Below are positions 1 through 6,964 of a stretch of 33,516 bases of DNA, piece after piece. The stretch is taken from NCBI GenBank assembly GCA_008933015.1, contig WBXH01000010.1, forward strand, positions 1 through 33,516, in the 5' to 3' direction. A model generated the notes under the pieces. The model was not told the DNA's origin. It saw nothing but the letters and a program-made list of their open reading frames with translations, and ran no database searches. This DNA comes from Verrucomicrobiota bacterium. GTDB lineage: Bacteria > Verrucomicrobiota > Verrucomicrobiia > Chthoniobacterales > UBA6821. Made by a program: the position numbers and the translations under genes. Numbering within the stretch: the stretch's first letter is position 1; every line of letters begins with the position of its first letter.

Positions 1-1741
1 CAGGCACGGACGTGCAGGATTCCCCTCGATCCTGAGCCAGATCGCCCAAGTATGGAGGGAGAACCGGGAAAACGTGGAGCAGGAGGCAAACCGCTCTCTG
101 GCTGCGCTTCAGGCAGCGGCGAAGACTGATTCCCAGAAACTTCCCGATCCCGAGATGCCGCTGACCCGGGCTGCCGACTCTTTTCGACGTACCTATGATG
201 AGCGGTGGGGAGGATTTGGAACTTCACCCAAGTTTCCGCGTCCCTCGGTGCTCTATTTTCTTCTCAGGCAGGCAAGGACTACTGACGTGGATCGCGATGA
301 TGGTCTGCTCCGGATCGTTCTCAGAACTCTTGAACGGATGGCCTCGGGTGGTATCCACGATCATCTCGGAGGGGGATTCCACCGCTACTCAGTGGATCGC
401 TCATGGCACGTTCCCCACTTCGAAAAAATGCTCTATGACCAGGCTCAGTTGACGATTGCCTACCTGGAAGCTTTTCAGGTCACCGGGGAATCGAGCCAAG
501 CTGATATCGTCCGGGATATCCTTGGCTACGTGCAGCGAGAGATGACTGCTCCGGGAGGTGGCTTTTACTCTGCGGAGGATGCTGACAGCCTGCTGGGGCA
601 CGGCTTCCAAGAACATGCCGAGGGAGCTTTCTTTGTCTGGACGGAGCAGGAAATCCTCTCAGCTCTCGAATCCCGACAGGCTGCCCTATTCTGCCGCCAC
701 TACGGAGTACGCCCGGATGGGAATGTGGATCCATCCAGTGATCCTCACGGGGAACTCTCAGGGAAAAATGTGCTGATGGAACAAGGCTCAATCAGGGAGA
801 CGGCTGCGGCACTGGGAATTCCGGAGGAAGTGAAGGAGGTTTCGGCATCCCTTGAGGCATCCCGGAAAATCTTGTTCGGGATCCGCGCAAAACGTCCCCG
901 CCCTCATCTTGACGATAAGATTCTCTGCGCTTGGAATGGTCTCATGATCTCGGCCTTCGCGCGGTCGGGGGCAATCTTGGGAGATCAGGACTACCTGAGG
1001 GCCGCCGAACGCGCCGCATCGTTCATCCGATCCAAGCTCACGGATCCCGAGTCGGGCCGGCTTTTCCGAAGTTGGCGTGACGGAAGGCTTGTTGATGGAG
1101 GATTTGCGGAAGATTACGCCTTCCTGATTCAAGGCCTTCTCGATCTCTACGAGGCAACGTTTTCCATCACCTGGCTGGAATGGGCGACCGAGTTGCAGTC
1201 GATCATGGATCGTCTCTTCTGGGACGATAAGGAGGGGGGGTACTTCAGCAGTGCCGAGGGGGATCCTCACCTGCTCCTCCGCCAGAAGGAGGACTATGAT
1301 GGTGCCGAGCCCTCCGCGAATTCGGTAGCGGCGTTGAACCTCCTACGTTTCTCCAGCATGCTTGGGAATATGAGTGCGGCGGAAAAAGCCTCACGGATCT
1401 TTGATCTCACGGCCCACATTCTGGAGGGAATGCCATCCGCCGTACCACAGCTTTTGGTGGCGCTCGGGTACAGTCTCTCCTCCAGATGGCAGATCGTCAT
1501 CGCTGGAACCCTTGGAGCCGTAGACACCATGGCCCTGATCCGGAAGGCTCGGGAGGGATTTCATCCCAATCAGATCATCATGCTGGCCGATGATGGAGTG
1601 GGTCAGGGATGGCTCGCGGAATGCCTACCTTTTTTTAAGGAGATCAAACCAATCAAAGGCGAGGCCGCCCTCTATCGCTGTGAAAATTTCACATGTTCTG
1701 CCCCGATGAGCCTGACAGAGTTGGAAGTTTGCGTGTCTTAG
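1..1741 (+). CDS. yyaL: YyaL/DUF255-type thioredoxin-domain protein, 5' truncated by window edge
   Basis: The frame is open from the window edge (first full codon at base 2) to the TAG at 1739-1741, so the gene starts upstream. A GTG at 74 is only an internal codon. The first residues (RAGFPSILSQIAQVW) match the stretch that follows the thioredoxin-like domain in the YyaL/spermatogenesis-associated protein 20 family, so that N-terminal domain lies outside the window. What is visible is the (alpha/alpha)6-barrel part, with the family signatures GGIHDHLGGGFHRYSVD, WHVPHFEKMLYDQAQL and DDKILCAWNGLMISAFA. Family members run about 650-700 residues; about 579 codons are seen here. The biochemical role is not established in bacteria. 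The family resembles both thioredoxins and N-acylglucosamine epimerase-type barrels. ffh follows after 55 nt on the same strand. Confidence 0.9.
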   Translation, partial: RHGRAGFPSILSQIAQVWRENRENVEQEANRSLAALQAAAKTDSQKLPDPEMPLTRAADSFRRTYDERWGGFGTSPKFPRPSVLYFLLRQARTTDVDRDDGLLRIVLRTLERMASGGIHDHLGGGFHRYSVDRSWHVPHFEKMLYDQAQLTIAYLEAFQVTGESSQADIVRDILGYVQREMTAPGGGFYSAEDADSLLGHGFQEHAEGAFFVWTEQEILSALESRQAALFCRHYGVRPDGNVDPSSDPHGELSGKNVLMEQGSIRETAAALGIPEEVKEVSASLEASRKILFGIRAKRPRPHLDDKILCAWNGLMISAFARSGAILGDQDYLRAAERAASFIRSKLTDPESGRLFRSWRDGRLVDGGFAEDYAFLIQGLLDLYEATFSITWLEWATELQSIMDRLFWDDKEGGYFSSAEGDPHLLLRQKEDYDGAEPSANSVAALNLLRFSSMLGNMSAAEKASRIFDLTAHILEGMPSAVPQLLVALGYSLSSRWQIVIAGTLGAVDTMALIRKAREGFHPNQIIMLADDGVGQGWLAECLPFFKEIKPIKGEAALYRCENFTCSAPMSLTELEVCVS

Positions 1742-1796
1742 GTTAGTTTTTTAATTCACGACCCTACCGTTACCCGACTCCCAATCTCACTTTTTC

Positions 1797-3206
1797 ATGT
1801 TTTCGAACCTATCAGAAAAACTCCTGCAGACCTTCAAGAGCCTCCGCGGCCATGGTCGTCTCTCCGAGGCCAACATTTCTGATGCACTCAGGGAGGTTCG
1901 TCTTGCGCTTCTTGATGCGGATGTTCACTTCGCCGTGGCCAAGGAATTTATTGCCAAGGTCAAGGAGCGAGCCATGGGCGAGGAAGTCCTTCTGAGCGTT
2001 ACTCCGGGCCAGCAGATCGTCAAAATCTTTCAGGATGAGCTGACCACGCTACTCGGTGGTGACAATGTACCCCTTCAATTCGGGAAGCCTACCCGTATCC
2101 TGATCGTCGGTCTCAACGGAGCAGGGAAGACCACTTCCTCGGCCAAGTTGGCCCGCCTACTGAAGAATCCAAGCCTCTTCAGCAGCATGCAGGGAACCAC
2201 CGCGCGCTCCCCTATGTTGGTGTCTCTGGATTTGGTCAGGCCTGCAGCCATCGAACAACTTGCCACGCTCGGATCACAGATAGAAGTACCGGTGTTCCGT
2301 CCATCTCCGGAAGAAAAGGATGTGCTGGCCGCCGCTCGTCGGTCCATCTCCTGGTGTGAGACCGAAGGAGGGAATGTCGAGATTTACGACACTGCTGGGC
2401 GGCGTGAAATCGACGATGATCTTGTTGGAGAATTGGTGCAACTGAAAGAGCTGCTTCGCCCCCAGGAGATCCTGCTTGTCTGCGATGCTGCAACCGGTCA
2501 GCAGGCTGTGAGCGTGGCGGAGAAGTTCCACGCGGCGCTGGGACTCACCGGTCTTATTCTTACAAAGCTCGATGGAGATGCCCGAGGAGGAGCGGCCCTT
2601 TCCCTTCGTTCAGTCACCGGACAGCCCATTAAGTTCGCCGGAGTCGGGGAAAAAGTGGAGCAATTCGAACCTTTCCATCCCGGCCGACTGGCTGGACGCA
2701 TCCTAGGTATGGGGGATATCGTCAGTCTTGTTGAGCGTGCGGCGGAAGCTGTGGAGATGGAGGAAATGTCAAGTCTTGAGGCGAGAATGAAGAGCTCTTC
2801 CCTCGATCTGGAGGACTTTCTTGCTCAGTTACGTATGATCAGGCGCATGGGACCCCTTGAAAATCTGCTTGGCATGATACCCGGAGCCGCTAGCATTCCC
2901 AATCCAGCGGTCCACGGAAAAGAACTGCAGCGGGTCGAGGCGATCATTTTATCGATGACGCCCGGCGAACGGAAGCGTCCCGAAATTCTCAACGCACGCC
3001 GTCGCCAACGAATCGCTCGGGGTAGTGGAAATTCAGTCACAGAGGTGAACAACCTCCTTCTGAAGTTTGGGCAGATGAAAAAACTGGCCAAAAACACTGG
3101 AAAAATGAAAAAAATGATGTCTCAAATGCAATCCCGTTCCGCCTTCGGTGGAATCCAGGGCCTTGCCCCGAACCAACCCACAACGAACCGACTCCCATGG
3201 CAGTAG
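1797..3206 (+). CDS. ffh: Signal recognition particle GTPase Ffh (SRP54)
   Basis: Ffh binds 4.5S RNA and nascent signal sequences and delivers ribosomes to FtsY at the membrane. The 469-residue product has the N domain (start MFSNLSEKLLQTFKSL), then the G domain with P-loop GLNGAGKTT (residues 105-113), RPAAIEQL, DTAGR and TKLDGDARGGAALS. The methionine-rich M domain carries RRRQRIARGSGNSV and ends in Met/Lys-rich sequence. Between the P-loop and RPAA it has about 10 more residues than E. coli Ffh, and LVSLDLVRPAA replaces the usual SADVYRPAA. The ATG at 1797 gives the expected N-terminus, but no Shine-Dalgarno site precedes it. Its last 10 bases overlap rpsP, which suggests coupled translation. 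Confidence 0.97.
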   Translation: MFSNLSEKLLQTFKSLRGHGRLSEANISDALREVRLALLDADVHFAVAKEFIAKVKERAMGEEVLLSVTPGQQIVKIFQDELTTLLGGDNVPLQFGKPTRILIVGLNGAGKTTSSAKLARLLKNPSLFSSMQGTTARSPMLVSLDLVRPAAIEQLATLGSQIEVPVFRPSPEEKDVLAAARRSISWCETEGGNVEIYDTAGRREIDDDLVGELVQLKELLRPQEILLVCDAATGQQAVSVAEKFHAALGLTGLILTKLDGDARGGAALSLRSVTGQPIKFAGVGEKVEQFEPFHPGRLAGRILGMGDIVSLVERAAEAVEMEEMSSLEARMKSSSLDLEDFLAQLRMIRRMGPLENLLGMIPGAASIPNPAVHGKELQRVEAIILSMTPGERKRPEILNARRRQRIARGSGNSVTEVNNLLLKFGQMKKLAKNTGKMKKMMSQMQSRSAFGGIQGLAPNQPTTNRLPWQ

Positions 3207-3466
3207 CAATCCGACTCAGGCGCGAAGGCGCACGCAATCACCCTTTTTACCGCATCACGGTGGCCGACCAGCGCTGCCCAAGGGACGGCAAGTTCATCGA
3301 ACTCATCGGTCACTACGACCCCAAGCAGGCTGGTGACAATTACAAGATCAACCTGCCTAGGGCCGAGTATTGGCTCAGCGTGGGAGCCCGTCCTTCCCAG
3401 ACGGTAATGAGCTTCATCAACAAGGCCCGCAAGATCGTCGTTGAGGCTGAAGCTCCAGCGGCCTAA
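3197..3466 (+). CDS. rpsP: 30S ribosomal protein bS16
   Basis: This 89-residue product has the bS16 pattern MAVAIRLRREGARNHPFYRITVADQRCPRDGKFIE (start residues MAVAIRLRR), followed by GHYDP and a short Ala-rich tail. bS16 binds 16S rRNA and helps assemble the 30S body. The ATG at 3197 lies inside the last codons of ffh (10-nt overlap, different frame). There is no purine-rich ribosome binding site, so initiation probably depends on ribosomes finishing ffh. The ffh-rpsP-KH order is common in bacteria. Confidence 0.97.
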   Translation: MAVAIRLRREGARNHPFYRITVADQRCPRDGKFIELIGHYDPKQAGDNYKINLPRAEYWLSVGARPSQTVMSFINKARKIVVEAEAPAA

Positions 3467-3480
3467 CGCTGGTATCCAGG

Positions 3481-3711
3481 ATGGAAGAGTTTCTGCGCTA
3501 CGTGGTGCTGGAACTCGTGGAGTACCCCGACGAAGTTGTTTTGAACTCTCGTGACGAGAGCGGAAGGACTCTTTTTCAACTCTCCTTAGCCGGTAGTGAT
3601 GTGGGCCGCCTAATCGGAAAGGGGGGAGGCACCGTACAAGCCATCAGGACTCTTCTGAATATGTCTGCTGAAAGAAAAGGACAGCGTGCTTCCTTGGATA
3701 TTCTGGGTTGA
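3481..3711 (+). CDS. khpA: KH-domain RNA-binding protein, KhpA/YlqC family
   Basis: This single-KH-domain protein has 76 residues, the usual family length. The GxxG RNA-binding loop is visible in GRLIGKGGGTVQAIRTLL, and the N-terminus LRYVVLELVEYPDEV is typical of the family. KhpA binds RNA, often together with KhpB, and affects cell-envelope or division phenotypes in Firmicutes; its role here is inferred only from family. It lies 14 nt after rpsP and is presumably in the same transcript as ffh and rpsP. In many genomes rimM, trmD and rplS follow; here the next gene is hemB, 116 nt downstream. Confidence 0.92.
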   Translation: MEEFLRYVVLELVEYPDEVVLNSRDESGRTLFQLSLAGSDVGRLIGKGGGTVQAIRTLLNMSAERKGQRASLDILG

Positions 3712-3827
3712 TTGGTCTTTGCAAGAAGAGGCTTGATGGAATTCGTGGAACGAAGTGATCGTGATGTCTCCATGAGCAGTTCTGCTGAGTTCCTTGACTC
3801 CCAGTCCTTTCGGTTGAAGATGCTAGA

Positions 3828-4835
3828 ATGAGTGCTAATCCCATCGAATTGTCTCTCTTGAGAAGGATGAGGCGCAACCGTGCCACTGCGTCCCTTCGCT
3901 CTCTCGTGAGGGAAACGACTCTAACCCGTGGAGATCTTGTCCAACCACTTTTCATAAGAGCTGGGGAAGGGGAACCTGATCCGGTGGAATCGATGCCGCG
4001 GGTGGTGAGGCACACACTCCGCTCACTGGCTGAGGAATGCAGGCTCCTTGTGGGACGAGGCATCCCCGCCATTGCTCTCTTTCCCAGCATCGATGGGTCA
4101 AAAAAGGATGCCTTGGGAACCCATGCAACCGCATCCGACAATATCCTTTTCGAGGCGATCCGATCCGTAAAGTCCGCATGTCCATCACTGGTGGTGATTA
4201 CCGATGTCGCGCTTGATCCCTACACAGACCATGGGCATGATGGTTTGCTGAACGGACGGGGAGAGGTGGACAATGATTCCACTGTCGAGGCCCTCCAACG
4301 ACTTGCCTTGACTCAGGCTCAGGCTGGAGCCGATGTGGTGGCCCCCTCCGATATGATGGACGGGAGGGTGAAAGCCATCCGAGAGTTTCTTGATGGGGAG
4401 GGCTATGTAGAGACATCCATACTGGCCTATGCCGCAAAATATGCCTCAGGTTACTATGGTCCGTTCCGCGATGCTGTGAAGAGCGGAAGCAAACATGCCC
4501 GGCTTGATAAGCGAGGTTATCAGATGGATCCCTCGAATGTGCGTGAGGCTCTCCTTGAGGTGAAACTAGACGAGGAGGAGGGAGCTGACATGGTCATGGT
4601 CAAGCCAGCAGGCCCCTACCTTGATATCATCCGAGCGGTGAGGGAGTATACCCTCCTCCCGCTCGCGGCTTATCAAGTTTCCGGCGAGTATGCTCAGATC
4701 CACGCCGCCGCACGACTTGGATGGCTCGATTACGACGCCACTCGCGATGAATCATTGCTTGCGATCAAAAGGGCTGGGGCCGACATGATCTTCACCTATT
4801 TTGCCGCCGAGGTTGCCGATTCCCTCACGCGATGA
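3828..4835 (+). CDS. hemB: Delta-aminolevulinic acid dehydratase (porphobilinogen synthase)
   Basis: HemB condenses two 5-aminolevulinate molecules to porphobilinogen in cytoplasmic tetrapyrrole synthesis. The 335-residue product keeps both active-site lysines, K204 in KYASGYYGPFRDA and the Schiff-base K259 in MVMVKPAGPYLD. The metal loop reads DVALDPYTDHGHDG (residues 126-139). The three zinc-binding cysteines of E. coli-type enzymes are replaced by Ala128, Asp130 and Asp138. This is the zinc-independent type known from plants, cyanobacteria and Pseudomonas. The chosen ATG gives the conserved start RRMRRNRATASLRSLVRETT. The TGA stop overlaps the start of the next gene (ATGA), indicating coupling to the L,D-transpeptidase. 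The two functions have no obvious link. Confidence 0.97.
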   Translation: MSANPIELSLLRRMRRNRATASLRSLVRETTLTRGDLVQPLFIRAGEGEPDPVESMPRVVRHTLRSLAEECRLLVGRGIPAIALFPSIDGSKKDALGTHATASDNILFEAIRSVKSACPSLVVITDVALDPYTDHGHDGLLNGRGEVDNDSTVEALQRLALTQAQAGADVVAPSDMMDGRVKAIREFLDGEGYVETSILAYAAKYASGYYGPFRDAVKSGSKHARLDKRGYQMDPSNVREALLEVKLDEEEGADMVMVKPAGPYLDIIRAVREYTLLPLAAYQVSGEYAQIHAAARLGWLDYDATRDESLLAIKRAGADMIFTYFAAEVADSLTR

Positions 4836-5425
4836 ACACGCGAGGGTGGAAGGTAATCTGGTCTTCCTTTTTGGCGACCTGCATTTTGCTGATTTTTTCC
4901 GGTTGCGCAGGAGATACGCGCCATCGTCTTGTCGTGAGTCTGCCTGACCAGAAGATGCTTCTTCTCACCGATGGAAATCCGGTGGCGACTTACAGGGTTT
5001 CAACCTCAAAGTTCGGCACGGGGGATGGGGAGGGGAGTTATGCCACTCCGCTCGGTCATCTCTGCGTCAGGAAAAAAATCGGCGATGGGGCTCCAATTGG
5101 GGAAGTGTTCAAATCACGAAAACCAACGGGAGAAGTGCTCCCACCCGATGCCCAAGGGCGCGATCCTATCGTGACCCGGATCCTTTGGCTGGATGGCCTA
5201 GAGGTTCACAATCGGAATGCCTTTCAGCGCTGTATATATATTCATGGCACACCGCAGGAGTCCCTCTTGGGAAAACCGGTCAGTTACGGGTGTATCAGGA
5301 TGAGTTCATCGGATGTCGTGAAGCTTTATGAAATCGTTGGCAATGGGGCTCAGGTCGAGATCACAACCGAGCATTTAATCAGCGCTACCCCAAAAGAAAC
5401 GGGATTACAGAAGTCGCTTCCTTGA
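4832..5425 (+). CDS. L,D-transpeptidase (YkuD domain), probable lipoprotein
   Basis: The 197-residue protein begins with a basic stretch and a hydrophobic core ending in IFSGC, with Cys25 as the candidate lipidated residue. The -3 residue is Phe, slightly off the lipobox consensus. The YkuD domain follows, with catalytic-site residues in IHGTP (His138) and SYGCIRM (Cys154). Such enzymes form 3-3 peptidoglycan cross-links or attach proteins to peptidoglycan in the periplasm. The stretch between Thr/Ser-Phe-Gly and HGT is nearly the same as in the next gene, so the two are tandem paralogues. Its ATG overlaps the hemB stop by 4 nt. Whether it is a cross-linker, a lipoprotein-anchoring enzyme or a hydrolase cannot be read from the sequence. 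Confidence 0.9.
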   Translation: MNTRGWKVIWSSFLATCILLIFSGCAGDTRHRLVVSLPDQKMLLLTDGNPVATYRVSTSKFGTGDGEGSYATPLGHLCVRKKIGDGAPIGEVFKSRKPTGEVLPPDAQGRDPIVTRILWLDGLEVHNRNAFQRCIYIHGTPQESLLGKPVSYGCIRMSSSDVVKLYEIVGNGAQVEITTEHLISATPKETGLQKSLP

Positions 5426-5479
5426 ATCATCCATGGGGGTGGGGTTGACGTGATCGCTTTATAAGTTAATCTTATAGAC

Positions 5480-6160
5480 TTGAATCAAGAAGTCCTCCGC
5501 CACGTCCTCTTAGGCGTCCTCATTTTAATCGTTCCTCCGGTTGTCCTTCACGCAGAAGCAACCCAAAGGCCATTATCTTATGTATCAGATGCAGTTGGGG
5601 ATTTGAGGAGCGAGATCATTGTGAGTGTGAAAGATCAGCAATTAGTGCTGAAAAAGAATGGGAAAATGGAGGCCCATTATCCCGTCTCGACCTCCCGATT
5701 TGGAATCGGTGATCGCTTCGGAAGCTTTGCCACACCCCTTGGGAAGTTTTTTGTCCGCATGAAGATCGGATCGGGGCAACCGCTGGGCGAGGTCTTTCAT
5801 TCCCGGACTCCGACCGGCGAGGTGCTTAAGCCGAATGCTCCTGGGCGGGATCCTATCGTGACGAGGATCCTGTGGCTGGAGGGTGCTGAACCTGGTAATA
5901 GGAATGCCTTTCACCGTGGGATCTATATCCATGGGACTCCTCAGGAAAAGCTCCTTGGTCGTCCTGCCAGTTATGGGTGTATCAGGATGCGCTCCGTTGA
6001 TGTCGCAGCGCTCTTTGATCGTGTGGATACTGGTACGACGGTTAGGATTATCGCCGATCACCTGCCGTCGGTCCCCCCTCGCCTGAGTGGCATGGGCTTC
6101 CTAAATGCCCACGGCCTCATAGCGTCTCAAGCCAGCCAGCCAGAGTCCACGAGCCAGTAG
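5480..6160 (+). CDS. L,D-transpeptidase (YkuD domain), secreted paralogue
   Basis: This is a 226-residue paralogue of the preceding gene, sharing the blocks PTGEVL, GRDPIVTRILWL, IYIHGTPQE (His151) and SYGCIRM (Cys167). It begins with a typical signal peptide (hydrophobic LLGVLILIVPPVVLHAEA) but has no lipobox cysteine, so it should be released into the periplasm or held by other means. The start is a TTG at 5480: an in-frame stop lies just upstream and no ATG or GTG occurs before the signal peptide. A promoter-like TTGACG lies at 5445-5450. The last 60 nt overlap the 3' end of the minus-strand permease gene, so its C-terminal 19 residues, rich in Ser and Gln, are encoded antisense to that gene. 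Confidence 0.88.
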   Translation: MNQEVLRHVLLGVLILIVPPVVLHAEATQRPLSYVSDAVGDLRSEIIVSVKDQQLVLKKNGKMEAHYPVSTSRFGIGDRFGSFATPLGKFFVRMKIGSGQPLGEVFHSRTPTGEVLKPNAPGRDPIVTRILWLEGAEPGNRNAFHRGIYIHGTPQEKLLGRPASYGCIRMRSVDVAALFDRVDTGTTVRIIADHLPSVPPRLSGMGFLNAHGLIASQASQPESTSQ

Positions 6161-6919
6161 AAAGGTCAGAACAACCCAGGCCGCCTGAATCGCGAGTCCA
6201 TTCCAGAGCGCGACTCCCTCTACTTTTCCCATCAAAACTGCCACAGGAAAGTAGACCTCGTAAGGGAAGGGGAGCAGGCGGAGGATTGTTCCGGCAACTC
6301 CCGGTACCGTGTCGAGAGGGAAGAGCTTTCCGCTCAGGAAATACTCAAAGGAATAGAGGATGAAGACAACCGTTGAGATTTCGAGAATCCAGAAAGCAAG
6401 CATTGCAAGTGCGTAGGCAATCATGAATTGGATTGCTCCTGCCATGACCAGACTGAGTAGGAAGAACCCCCATATGGAGAGGTGCCCGGGCCACTGAAGA
6501 TACTGTCGGAACCACCAGAAAACCCCGATCACCGGCAATATCGTGACGGCTGTGTAGAGGAGGCGTGATCCCACAAAGATACAGGAGCGGTAGGCCAAAA
6601 AATCAAAAGGCTTCAGCAGGAAAGAGCTCAACTGCCCCTCCCTGATCTCGGCTGCGATCTGCCACTCGTCCTCAGTCGGGGTGATAAGATTATCGACTAG
6701 TAGGACGACCAGAAAGTAAAAGACCATTTCCCCGAACGAGTATCCGGCGATTTCGCCTGATGTGCCTGCATAGATGGATCTCCAGACAAAGACGGTGCCG
6801 AAAAGTGGTACCAGCGCAAAGAGCGAGCGCAGCAGGAAGTTCCAGCGGTAAACGAAGGTATTCTGAAGACCGATCGAGAAGATGGCCCGGTATTTGTCGA
6901 AGATCTTGTGAATAGTCAT
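6101..6919 (-). CDS. ABC-2 family transporter permease (DUF990-like), orphan
   Basis: The product from the ATG at 6919 is 272 residues. Most of it is membrane: about six hydrophobic segments, for example SLFALVPLFGTVFVW, MVFYFLVVLLVDNLI, TILPVIGVFWWF, two or three segments within about residues 148-195, and a C-terminal AAWVVLTFLLARGLWLAG. The loop EIREGQLSSFLLKPFDF and the segment FLSGKLFPLDTVP are typical of the ABC2_membrane_6/DUF990 permeases. These usually work with a second permease and an ATPase encoded alongside; neither is next to it here. The reading frame stays open upstream to 7831, but that part is antisense to phosphoglucomutase and has no transporter features, so I place the start at 6919. 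Substrate unknown. Confidence 0.82.
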   Translation of the reverse strand: MTIHKIFDKYRAIFSIGLQNTFVYRWNFLLRSLFALVPLFGTVFVWRSIYAGTSGEIAGYSFGEMVFYFLVVLLVDNLITPTEDEWQIAAEIREGQLSSFLLKPFDFLAYRSCIFVGSRLLYTAVTILPVIGVFWWFRQYLQWPGHLSIWGFFLLSLVMAGAIQFMIAYALAMLAFWILEISTVVFILYSFEYFLSGKLFPLDTVPGVAGTILRLLPFPYEVYFPVAVLMGKVEGVALWNGLAIQAAWVVLTFLLARGLWLAGLRRYEAVGI

Positions 6920-6964
6920 CTGTTTTCTTTGAATATGAGGGCATTCACGCTTAAACCTTGCCAC

